64,000 nucleotides of DNA, taken from the NCBI RefSeq assembly GCF_002272875.1, contig NZ_MLAN01000001.1:62001-126000 (forward strand). Reading direction: 5' to 3'. A program made the position numbers and the translations under genes. Every line of letters starts with the position of its first letter. Position 1 is the stretch's first letter. The notes beneath the pieces were generated by a model. It made no database searches. It was not told the DNA's origin and worked only from the letters and a program-made list of their open reading frames with translations. Shown here piece by piece: positions 48,024-56,351 of the stretch. Source of the DNA: Helicobacter sp. 11S02629-2. GTDB lineage: Bacteria; Campylobacterota; Campylobacteria; Campylobacterales; Helicobacteraceae.

Positions 48024-49157
48024 ATGCGAGAAATAATTTCAGGTGGAAATGAGCTAGTAGCTATGGGTGCAATTGATGCAGGTTGTATGTTTTATGGGGG
48101 CTATCCCATAACACCATCTTCAGATATCATGCATGAGATGAGTGTGATGCTACCAGGACGTGGTGGTACTTTTATACAGATGGAAGATGAGATAAGTGGG
48201 ATCTCTGCTTCTTTAGGTGCATCTATGAGTGGAGTTAAAGCTATGACTGGAAGCTCAGGGCCTGGTATCTCACTTAAGGCTGAGCAAGTTGGTTTAGGTT
48301 ATATGGCAGAGATTCCTTTGGTTATAGCAAACGTTATGCGTCTAGGGCCTTCAACTGGTATGCCTACTAGGGTAGGGCAAAGCGATGTAAGCTTTGCTAA
48401 GCATCCAACCCATGGTGATTATAAGTCCATAGCTGTAGCACCTGGTACTTTAGAAGAAACTTATACAGAAACAGTTAGAGCTTTTAACTTAGCTGAGCGT
48501 TTTATGCAGCCAGTATTTTTACTTATGGATGAAACTATAGGGCATATGTATGGGAAGGCTGTAGTGCCGGATTTAAAAGATATACAAAAAACTATAATCA
48601 CTAGAAAACGCTTTGAAGGCGACCCAAAAGACTATAAACCTTATGGAGTAAAGATAGATGAGCCAGCAGTACTAAACCCTTTCTTTACTGGTTATAAAAA
48701 CCATATAACTGGGCTTCACCACGGACCTATAGGTTTCCCAACTGAAGATGCCAAAGAAGGACAGTTTTTAATAGATAGGCTTTTTAATAAAATAGAAGCA
48801 CATATGGATGAAGTAACTAAGAATGAAGAGCTTAACTTAGAAGGTGCAGATATAGCAATAATTGCTTATGGGTCTGCAAGTCTTTCTGTAAAAGAAGCTT
48901 TTAAAGAGATGGAAAAAAATGGTGGCATAGGTAAAAAAGTAGGACTTTTTAGACCTATCACTCTTTGGCCAAGTCCTGAAAAAGAACTAGCTAAGCTTGG
49001 CAAGAACTTCAAAAAAGTATTAATGATAGAGCTTAATAAAGGTCAGTACCTTGAAGAAGTAGAGCGCATTTTAGAGAGAAAAGTTGAGTTTATGGGGCGT
49101 GCTAATGGTAGAACTATATCGCCTTTAGAAATAATAGAAAAATTAAAGTCTATGTAA
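48024..49157 (+). CDS. oorA: 2-oxoglutarate:acceptor oxidoreductase alpha subunit
   Basis: A 377-residue subunit of the oxygen-sensitive enzyme that turns 2-oxoglutarate and CoA into succinyl-CoA and CO2. It shows the pyrimidine-binding start AIDAGCMFYGGYPITPSSDIMHEM, QMEDEISGISASLGASMSGVKAMTGSSGPG and a C-terminal transketolase-like domain (KVGLFRPITLWPSPEKEL). Shine-Dalgarno GAGGAAGA precedes the ATG. Confidence 0.97.
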   Translation: MREIISGGNELVAMGAIDAGCMFYGGYPITPSSDIMHEMSVMLPGRGGTFIQMEDEISGISASLGASMSGVKAMTGSSGPGISLKAEQVGLGYMAEIPLVIANVMRLGPSTGMPTRVGQSDVSFAKHPTHGDYKSIAVAPGTLEETYTETVRAFNLAERFMQPVFLLMDETIGHMYGKAVVPDLKDIQKTIITRKRFEGDPKDYKPYGVKIDEPAVLNPFFTGYKNHITGLHHGPIGFPTEDAKEGQFLIDRLFNKIEAHMDEVTKNEELNLEGADIAIIAYGSASLSVKEAFKEMEKNGGIGKKVGLFRPITLWPSPEKELAKLGKNFKKVLMIELNKGQYLEEVERILERKVEFMGRANGRTISPLEIIEKLKSM

Positions 49158-49168
49158 AGGAAGATTCT

Positions 49169-49996
49169 ATGGCATTTAATTATGATAAATATTTAAGAAC
49201 AGAAAAGTTACCAACTTTGTGGTGTTGGGGTTGTGGTGATGGAGTTATATTAAAGTCAATTATTCGGGCGATTGATGCAGTCGGCTGGGATATGAAAGAT
49301 GTATGTGTGGTTAGTGGTATAGGCTGTAGTGGGAGGATGAGTTCTTATGTTAACTGTAATACAGTTCACACCACTCATGGTCGTGCCCTTGCTTATGCAA
49401 CTGGTATCAAACTTGCCCATCCAGAAAAACATGTAATAGTAGTAGGGGGGGATGGCGATACTTTAGCTATAGGTGGGAATCACACAATACACGCTTGCAG
49501 AAGAAACATAGACTTAAACCATGTTTTAGTTAACAACTTCATCTATGGACTTACTAACTCTCAAACTTCTCCTACAACTCCAAAAGGTTTTTGGACAGTT
49601 ACAGCACAAACTGGCAATATAGATAATGACTTTGATCCTTGCAAGCTTGCAGAGGCTGCAGGAGCTACTTTTGTAGCTAGAGAAAGTGTACTAGACCCTA
49701 AAAAACTAGAAAAGATCTTCATAGAAGGATTCCAACATAAAGGCTTTAGCTTCTTTGATGTTAACTCAAACTGCCATGTAAACCTCGGTAGAAAAAACAA
49801 GATGGTAGAAGCTACAGACATGCTTAAGTGGATAGATTCTAGACTAGTGCCAAAAAGCAAGTTTGAAGCACTAAGCGATGAAGAAAAAGTTGGTAAGTTC
49901 CCAACTGGTATCTTAAAACATGATGATAGTCTTGAAGAGTACTGCACAGCTTATGAAGGTGTGAGACAAAAAGTTATGGCTAAAGGAGGTCACTAA
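49169..49996 (+). CDS. oorB: 2-oxoglutarate:acceptor oxidoreductase beta subunit (TPP-binding)
   Basis: A 275-residue subunit with the thiamine-diphosphate site: LWCWGCGDGVI, GIGCSGRMSSYVN, and VGGDGDTLAIGGNHTIHACRRN followed by NNFIYGLTNSQTSPTTP. Cysteines in these motifs bind the proximal 4Fe-4S cluster in the family. It lies 11 bases after oorA and one before oorC. Confidence 0.97.
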   Translation: MAFNYDKYLRTEKLPTLWCWGCGDGVILKSIIRAIDAVGWDMKDVCVVSGIGCSGRMSSYVNCNTVHTTHGRALAYATGIKLAHPEKHVIVVGGDGDTLAIGGNHTIHACRRNIDLNHVLVNNFIYGLTNSQTSPTTPKGFWTVTAQTGNIDNDFDPCKLAEAAGATFVARESVLDPKKLEKIFIEGFQHKGFSFFDVNSNCHVNLGRKNKMVEATDMLKWIDSRLVPKSKFEALSDEEKVGKFPTGILKHDDSLEEYCTAYEGVRQKVMAKGGH

Positions 49997-49997
49997 T

Positions 49998-50549
49998 ATG
50001 GATCAGTTAAGATTTACAGGTGTTGGTGGACAAGGGGTACTTTTAGCAGGTGAGATTCTAGCTGAAGCTAAGATTAGAGATGGTGGCTATGGGCTTAAGG
50101 CTTCAACTTATACTAGTCAAGTTAGAGGTGGGCCTACTAAGGTTGACATACTTTTAGATAATGAAGAGATACTTTATCCTTACGCGATTGATGGTGAGAT
50201 AGAGTTTATGCTTTCAGTTGCACAGATGAGCTATGACATTTTTAAAGGTGGCGTTATGGAAAAAGGTATCATCATCATAGAGCCTAACCTTATAACTCCA
50301 ACTGAAGAAGATAGAAAGAAGTTTAAGATCTATGAGATACCAATAATCACTATAGCTAAAGAAGAAGTAGGGAATGTTGTAACTCAGTCAGTTGTAGCCT
50401 TGGCTATCACCGTCACTATGACAAACTGCGTTAAAAAAGACGTGGTTATAGAAACTATGCTTAGCAAAGTCCCTGCAAAAGTAGCAGATGTTAACAAAAA
50501 AGCCTATGAGATAGGTGAAAAGTATGCCTTAAAAGCTTTGGGTAAATAA
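49998..50549 (+). CDS. oorC: 2-oxoglutarate:acceptor oxidoreductase gamma subunit
   Basis: A 183-residue subunit of the pyruvate/ketoisovalerate oxidoreductase gamma family. It shows LRFTGVGGQGVLLAGEILAEA and STYTSQVRGGPTKVDILL. It completes the four-subunit OOR. Shine-Dalgarno AAAGGAGG is within the oorB end. A hairpin follows the gene at 50587. Confidence 0.96.
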   Translation: MDQLRFTGVGGQGVLLAGEILAEAKIRDGGYGLKASTYTSQVRGGPTKVDILLDNEEILYPYAIDGEIEFMLSVAQMSYDIFKGGVMEKGIIIIEPNLITPTEEDRKKFKIYEIPIITIAKEEVGNVVTQSVVALAITVTMTNCVKKDVVIETMLSKVPAKVADVNKKAYEIGEKYALKALGK

Positions 50550-50586
50550 AGTTTTATTAAAACTTATATATAAACTTATTGCATTA

Positions 50587-50614
50587 AAAGCTAGCTTACT
50601 AAACAGCTAGCTTT
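50587..50614 (+). terminator. Hairpin after oorC
   Basis: Ten-bp arms AAAGCTAGCT/AGCTAGCTTT with an eight-base loop, followed by ATTAAAT. It probably ends the sucCD-oorDABC transcript before the autotransporter promoter. Confidence 0.6.
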
Positions 50615-50645
50615 ATTAAATATGTAGAAAAATTGACATTTTACA

Positions 50646-50674
50646 TTGACTTTGGTTCTAGCAAAAAGTAGAAT
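50646..50674 (+). promoter_or_regulatory. Sigma-70 promoter of the autotransporter gene
   Basis: TTGACT at 50646-50651 and TAGAAT at 50669-50674 are 17 bases apart, the best full -35/-10 pair seen in the window. The ATG lies 80 bases further on, so the leader is about 70 bases. Clear -35 boxes are uncommon in this phylum. Confidence 0.7.
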
Positions 50675-50754
50675 TGATTCCACTAAAAAAGGTAGCTTTT
50701 AAAGTAAAACTTACTTAAGCTAAGCTTAAAAATACAATATATTAAGGAATCTAA

Positions 50755-53481
50755 ATGTCTAAAAGACAGTTTGCTTTAGCAAGCCTGCTACTACCTAGCT
50801 TTTTGCTAGCAGACCATGAGTTTAAGCCAGGAGAGTCAAACTTTCCAGTTACTACTTCTTCACTTGGAAAAGTTACAACTGATACTGATAATACAGGCAC
50901 GCTTTTGCTTCAAACTTCAAACATTAGTTTTAGCAATATAGGCACAGAAGATAAAAAGATAAAAGGTATAGAGTTTAAGCACTCTGCTTCAACTACCTTA
51001 AGTGGTCTTAATGGAACAATATATACATACGGTATAACTGGGAATAGTAATCAAAATGTTTTAGCTGCAGATTCCATCAATGTGGATAGCCTTTTAACAT
51101 TTACTGGAAACATACAAGCATATAAACTAACTGCCACAAAAGCTAATCTAACAAATGCTTCTATAACCCCACCTCAAGCTAACAATAGAAGAGAAAACAG
51201 TGTTACTATATCTGAGCTAACTATGAGTGGTGGCAAAATAACAACTGATAGTTTTACTAGTGATAAATCAATATCTTTAAGTAGTACAGCTAGTATGGAT
51301 TTGAAATCAAGAGATTTACCAGCTTCAAGTTCTACTGCGGTTGATGCTTTTAAAAACTCTCCAATATTGACTATAGAAAAAGCTACTTTAGATAACTCAT
51401 CTATTAGTGTTGATGGAAAGATAGAGGCAAATGAGGGTGGGCAAGTCTATCTAACTCTTAAAAATGGCTCTAGCGTAACTGCTCACTCTATAACCGGTGC
51501 TAATAAGTTAGTTACAGTTGGTGGAAGTAGTGCTAATACAAACAAACTAACTATAGAAGATATTAATAATAACGATACAGATAATCTTGTAGATACTAGC
51601 TTTTTTGGTTTTGATCTAAGTCCTTTTACTACTATAAATACTCAGGGCAATTTTATTAATGCTGATGCCAATAATGGCACCTTTTATTTCAGCACAACCA
51701 ATGATACTTTTAATATAGCAACTATTACTTCTACAAAAGCTGAGATCAAACTACAAAAGATACAAATAGATTCCATTTCATCTACAGATTCCAAAACCCA
51801 CTTTACAAACTTCTTAAAAGATAAAGCTGGTATAGTAAACAAAGGTGATGAAGTAAATAAAGCACTTTTATTAAAGTCAAGCTTTCTTAGCTCAGCTACT
51901 GGCATCACTATAGCTGGAACTAAGATAGCTGATAGCTATTTTGGAGAAACACTTCATAATGTAAAAGATATAAGCGGGACTGATAAGGGCACTTATAAGC
52001 TAGGAAGTCAAAAACTTGCATCTAACTTTACTTTTGTAGACTTTCATCTAGGCAAAAAAGAAACTGGTGGAAGTAATAACGTTTTAGATTTACTAGCTAA
52101 GTATAACTCTCAAGGCCTTTATAATCTTATAGAAAGCCCTAAGCCCGCACTAGAAGAGCCAGCTAACCAACCAAGCCCAGCACCAAATGACAAAGAAGAT
52201 AAAGAAGCCCCAGAAGCCCCAGCCAAGCCAGAAGATCCAAAAAACCCAGTAGAAGCACCTAAGGAAGATAATCCAAATCCAAATGATAAACCCCTATCAA
52301 AGGCTGGTTTGGATGCTATCCTTCAAAGTCATAAGATAGAAGATAATATCAAAAAGCTAGCTTTAAGGATAGGTTCTTTTGGTGATGGAAGGGATGTAGA
52401 TTTTACATCGCCTAGCGGCAGGGTTTATACTAAGCTTGCTTTTTTAGAAGGTAGCAAACAAGAACAAAGGGATGCTGCAAGAAGCATGTTACATGATCTT
52501 TTACCTAATGATATAGATAACTCTCTTCAAAACTACGCCTTAGAATCTGAAAGTGCGATATCTCAAGCACTAGATTCCATAGTGGCTAACTCTATGCTTG
52601 CTAACTCCTTAAAAGGTATAGACTTAAAAAAGCTAAAAAAACTAAGATTTGCAAGTAATGCACCCTTAGTTCTTCCTTACCTCAAAGACAAGACTAACGA
52701 AGTCTACGCCCAAGTACTCTATCAAAACATAACTCAAAGAGCCAGAGAAGATGTAAAAGGCTATAACTCTAATACTTTTGCTTTTTTAGCTGGGTTTAAT
52801 CAAAGAGTGCTTAACTTTATTATAGGCTATAACGTGGGCTATGCTACCTCACGCACTAGCTTTAATTCTAACTTTAATACTCTAAACTCAAGAGTGTATA
52901 TCTATTCACTTGATAGTGGCTTTACCTATCAAGCAAGTCTAGGCTATAGCCTGCATGCTATAAGTAGCACTAGGAATCAAGCCAGTCTTAATGCTAAGGC
53001 AAATGCTAGCTACTTTGCTAATGAGTTTAACTCCTCTTTACTTCTAGGCTATAGGTTTAATATAAATAAGCACTCTTTACTACCAGCTTTTAAAGCAACT
53101 TATATAAGCCTTGCACAAAGACCATATGAAGAAAGTGGAGACTTTGGGTTAAAGGTAGATTCTAAGTTTCAGCAAGCCTTGCTTCCTAGCCTTGGTATAA
53201 GCTATAGCTATAGTGTGCTTGATAACCTTAAACTTAGTGCGGGTGCTTTTATATTTTATGACCTTCTTTCAAAGTCTGTAGCTAATAATGTCTCTTTTTT
53301 AGATGAAGAGATAAGCTTTAATGTAGTAAGCCTTGCTAATACACCTCTTGGAGGCAACGTAAATGCAAGCATAAAGTATGATATAAATTCTAGTAATAAT
53401 ATATCACTTAGCTATCTTGGCACTTTTAAAGAAGCCCTTATCGCTACTGCTTTTAGCTTTAGGTATGGCTATAAGTTTTAA
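50755..53481 (+). CDS. Autotransporter-type outer-membrane protein
   Basis: A 908-residue type V secretion protein. A short signal peptide (RQFALASLLLPSFLLADH) leads to a passenger of about 440 residues rich in Ser, Thr, Asn and Ile, with beta-helix-like spacing. A proline/Lys/Glu-rich linker (about 462-516) follows, then a linker domain and a C-terminal beta-barrel (about 640-908) ending RYGYKF. The passenger shows no protease or lipase motif, so adhesion or surface masking is only a guess. Shine-Dalgarno AAGGAATC precedes the ATG. It is the only gene on its transcript, with a strong promoter. Confidence 0.83.
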   Translation: MSKRQFALASLLLPSFLLADHEFKPGESNFPVTTSSLGKVTTDTDNTGTLLLQTSNISFSNIGTEDKKIKGIEFKHSASTTLSGLNGTIYTYGITGNSNQNVLAADSINVDSLLTFTGNIQAYKLTATKANLTNASITPPQANNRRENSVTISELTMSGGKITTDSFTSDKSISLSSTASMDLKSRDLPASSSTAVDAFKNSPILTIEKATLDNSSISVDGKIEANEGGQVYLTLKNGSSVTAHSITGANKLVTVGGSSANTNKLTIEDINNNDTDNLVDTSFFGFDLSPFTTINTQGNFINADANNGTFYFSTTNDTFNIATITSTKAEIKLQKIQIDSISSTDSKTHFTNFLKDKAGIVNKGDEVNKALLLKSSFLSSATGITIAGTKIADSYFGETLHNVKDISGTDKGTYKLGSQKLASNFTFVDFHLGKKETGGSNNVLDLLAKYNSQGLYNLIESPKPALEEPANQPSPAPNDKEDKEAPEAPAKPEDPKNPVEAPKEDNPNPNDKPLSKAGLDAILQSHKIEDNIKKLALRIGSFGDGRDVDFTSPSGRVYTKLAFLEGSKQEQRDAARSMLHDLLPNDIDNSLQNYALESESAISQALDSIVANSMLANSLKGIDLKKLKKLRFASNAPLVLPYLKDKTNEVYAQVLYQNITQRAREDVKGYNSNTFAFLAGFNQRVLNFIIGYNVGYATSRTSFNSNFNTLNSRVYIYSLDSGFTYQASLGYSLHAISSTRNQASLNAKANASYFANEFNSSLLLGYRFNINKHSLLPAFKATYISLAQRPYEESGDFGLKVDSKFQQALLPSLGISYSYSVLDNLKLSAGAFIFYDLLSKSVANNVSFLDEEISFNVVSLANTPLGGNVNASIKYDINSSNNISLSYLGTFKEALIATAFSFRYGYKF

Positions 53482-53542
53482 AAGCCTAGCTTTTTTGCTA
53501 GAATCAAGGCTTATAAAACACCTTAGCCTATAGGACTTCTAC

Positions 53543-55897
53543 ATGTCACAACATCCTTCAAAAAGCAACCATTTTATAGATGATAGCAAACTCCCAAAAG
53601 TCTTAAAGCAGCATAAACTTAGCGAGCAAGACTACAAAGAGATAAAGGCTATCTTGGGGCGGATTCCAAACTTCTTAGAGCTTGGAATCTTTTCTGCGAT
53701 GTGGAGTGAGCACTGTAGCTATAAGTCAAGTAGGAAGTATCTAAAGGGGCTTTTTGTGGAGGCAACTCAGGTGGTGCAAGGTCCCGGAGAAAATGCCGGG
53801 ATAATTGACCTAGGAGATAATCTCTGTGCAGTCTTTAAGATGGAATCTCACAACCACCCAAGCTTTATAGAGCCTCACGCAGGGGCTGCTACTGGAGTTG
53901 GGGGTATTATGAGAGATGTGTTTACTATGGGGGCTGACTTGCTAGCAAGTCTAAACTTTTTATGCTTTGGAGATATAGAATCTAAAAGCATGAAAAAGCT
54001 TCACACTAGGCTAGTTTCTGGTGTAAGCGAAGGCATAGCCCACTATGGAAACTGCATGGGCGTGCCAACTATCGCAAGCAAAAGCCTTTTTGAGCCTTGC
54101 TATAATGGCAACATATTAGTTAACGCCTTTAGCCTAGGTCTAGTTGAAAGAGATAAAATCTTTTATGCAAAAACTACTAATGCAAAAAATACTAATGCAA
54201 AGAATACTAATGAAAGTAACTCTACTATAGAAAGCCCAGTGATTTATGTAGGAAGTAAGACTGGAAAAGATGGTCTTGGTGGGGCTGTGATGAGTAGTGA
54301 TAGTTTTGGAGAAGATTCCAAGTCTTTAAAGCCAACTGTGCAAATAGGCGATCCTTTTACTGAAAAGCTATTACTTGATGCCTGCTTAGAAGTCTTTAAC
54401 AAAGATCTAATCATAGGTATACAAGATATGGGCGCAGCTGGTCTTACAAGCTCTAGCTTTGAGATGGCATCCCGTTCAGAATCTGGTATGAGACTAGATC
54501 TTGATAAAGTGCCTATGAGAGAAGAGGGGATGAGTCCTTATGACTTAATGCTTAGTGAAAGTCAAGAGAGGATGCTTTTAGTCGCTAAAGCTGGCAAGGA
54601 AGAAGAAGTACTTAAGATATTTGAAAGCTATGAGCTTTCAACTGCGATAATTGGCAAAGTGACTAACACTAAAAGTATGGAGCTTTACTGGCATGGTGAG
54701 TGTGTATCAAGCATGCCTATAGCTGCAGTCACTGAAAACGCACCTATGTTAGAGCGTGCTTTAAAACACCCAGACTACTTAGACAAGGTAGCAAGTTTAG
54801 ATTCTAGTGTGTATGAGAATCTAGATCTAAGTGAGTGCCTTAAAAAGCTTTTAAGCAGTCCTGAGATAGCCAATAAAGCTTATATCTATGATCAGTTTGA
54901 TGATAGTATAAAGGCTTCTACCTTAAAAGGCTGTGCAAGTCTTAATGATCCAGTTATAGCCCTCCCACGCAACATGTATAAAAATGCAAATAATGCTAGC
55001 AAAGCCCTCTCTATGGCACTTCGCTGCTACCCTAGGAAAAACTATCTTAATCCAAAAGAGGGCGTAAAACAAGCCATATTAAACGCTGCACTTGGCTTAG
55101 CTATAAACTCTGCAAAGCCCTTAGCGATAACTGACTGCTTAAACTTTGGCAGCCCAGAAAACCCTAGCGTCATGTGGCAGTTTAAAGAAAGCATAGAAGG
55201 CATAAAAGAAGCTTGCATAGCACTAGATACACCTGTAGTTAGTGGTAATGTCTCTTTATATAATCAAAGCGTAAGCGAAGAAGGTAGTAAAGATATCTAT
55301 CCAACTCCAAGCATAGTTATGGTAGGGCTTGCAAGTGATAAGACGAAAGTTTTGCCAGATCACTTTGTGGGTGAAAGCACTACGCTTTGTGTGATAGGAG
55401 ACTTAGAAGCCTTGCAAGCTACAAGCATGGAATCTAAGTTTGCAGGGGCTAGCTTACAAAAGATCTTGAGAGAAAAAGTAAGTGGAAGCCTAAAAAGCTT
55501 TGATGTGAGCAAGCATAAGGCTATGGTAGATTTTGTATTAGAAGCAACTAGGAGTAAACTTTTACTTAGTGCGTTAAATGTAGAAGAAGGCGGCTTGGCG
55601 GTAGCTATAACCAAGATGGCTATAAAGTCACAGTTTGGCTGTATGGTGAAGACTTCAGTTGTAAAAGAGGGGTTTGAAAGTATAAATCTTTTTGCAGAAA
55701 ACACTCCTTTAGTGCTTTGTGAGCTAAGTCGCACAGGTGAAGAAGCACTCTGTGAGCTTGCTTCAAAGCATCATGTGCCATTAAGCTTTATAGGCGTGAC
55801 TAGTGGGGAAGCTTTAATAAGTATAGATTCTATAAATATTAGCCTAGATGAAGCTAGGACACTTTATAACAAAGGCTTTATAGATACTTTAGCTTAG
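53543..55897 (+). CDS. purL: Phosphoribosylformylglycinamidine synthase subunit PurL with a repeat insert
   Basis: A 784-residue enzyme of purine synthesis, the ATP-dependent amidotransferase step giving FGAM. It shows SAMWSEHCSYKSS, MESHNHPSFIEPHAGAATGVGGI, GIQDMGAAGLTSSSFEMA and GNVSLYNQ. The protein is about 40-50 residues longer than usual. Part of that is an Asn/Thr/Lys-rich insert (about 209-230) between ERDKIFYAK and PVIYVGSKTGKDGLGG, encoded by 15-bp repeats. Frame and flanks are intact, so the gene should be functional. The gene starts 62 bases after the autotransporter. Confidence 0.97.
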   Translation: MSQHPSKSNHFIDDSKLPKVLKQHKLSEQDYKEIKAILGRIPNFLELGIFSAMWSEHCSYKSSRKYLKGLFVEATQVVQGPGENAGIIDLGDNLCAVFKMESHNHPSFIEPHAGAATGVGGIMRDVFTMGADLLASLNFLCFGDIESKSMKKLHTRLVSGVSEGIAHYGNCMGVPTIASKSLFEPCYNGNILVNAFSLGLVERDKIFYAKTTNAKNTNAKNTNESNSTIESPVIYVGSKTGKDGLGGAVMSSDSFGEDSKSLKPTVQIGDPFTEKLLLDACLEVFNKDLIIGIQDMGAAGLTSSSFEMASRSESGMRLDLDKVPMREEGMSPYDLMLSESQERMLLVAKAGKEEEVLKIFESYELSTAIIGKVTNTKSMELYWHGECVSSMPIAAVTENAPMLERALKHPDYLDKVASLDSSVYENLDLSECLKKLLSSPEIANKAYIYDQFDDSIKASTLKGCASLNDPVIALPRNMYKNANNASKALSMALRCYPRKNYLNPKEGVKQAILNAALGLAINSAKPLAITDCLNFGSPENPSVMWQFKESIEGIKEACIALDTPVVSGNVSLYNQSVSEEGSKDIYPTPSIVMVGLASDKTKVLPDHFVGESTTLCVIGDLEALQATSMESKFAGASLQKILREKVSGSLKSFDVSKHKAMVDFVLEATRSKLLLSALNVEEGGLAVAITKMAIKSQFGCMVKTSVVKEGFESINLFAENTPLVLCELSRTGEEALCELASKHHVPLSFIGVTSGEALISIDSINISLDEARTLYNKGFIDTLA
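54165..54224 (+). repeat. 15-bp tandem repeat inside purL (four units)
   Basis: Units begin at 54165, 54180, 54195 and 54210, with consensus ATGCAAAAAATACTA. The first three differ at one to three bases, and the fourth is degenerate. Each encodes N-A-K-N-T in the purL frame. The 15-base period keeps the frame, so copy change would lengthen or shorten a surface loop. Confidence 0.85.
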
Positions 55898-56351
55898 AAT
55901 CTTGGCTTAAATATTAGTCTTGTTTTAGTGCCTTGCTTTGCTGTTTGATACTAGAAGAGTAGGGCTAGTAAAAAATATAGCAAGTATAAAAGTAGCAAGT
56001 TAGATAAAAGATCTTTAAAGCACTTACTAGCTTTTAACTTTTAGTACTTTTTATCTAGGGTCATAGCAAGCATAAAGATGAGAACTTTTATAGAATCTAG
56101 TTTTATCTCCTTAACTTGCAGGCCTTAAGCTTGTAGAAAGCGTTTCTTTTTTGGACGTTAAAAACCATCTTTATCTTTATAAGCTTTACTTTTACACATG
56201 GCATGATCTTCATTAACCTTACATTATTTAACTTTTATCTCAAAAAAATATAAAAAAACCAGCTTTTATTCTCAAAATGCATCCAAAAGTAGTAAGATTC
56301 CACTAGGTGAAATTTAAGGGTAACCTATAAACCAACTAAAGGAAGGTAACA
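55898..56351 (+). other. Gene-free 454-base region upstream of cooS
   Basis: No open frame of note, tRNA or strong hairpin was seen. The sequence is A/T-rich. A 16-codon frame at about 56078 lacks a ribosome site. AAAGGAAGG directly before the cooS ATG is a clear ribosome site. The length suggests regulatory content before cooS, but I could not identify a specific operator. Confidence 0.5.

Noticed and set aside
49443-49451. Run of seven G in oorB, possible phase-variable tract
   Set aside because: It encodes the conserved VGGDGDT motif of the TPP site, so the glycine codons explain it, and length seven is short for slippage.
56078-56128. 16-codon frame in the cooS upstream region
   Set aside because: No ribosome site, no recognisable peptide and no coding bias.
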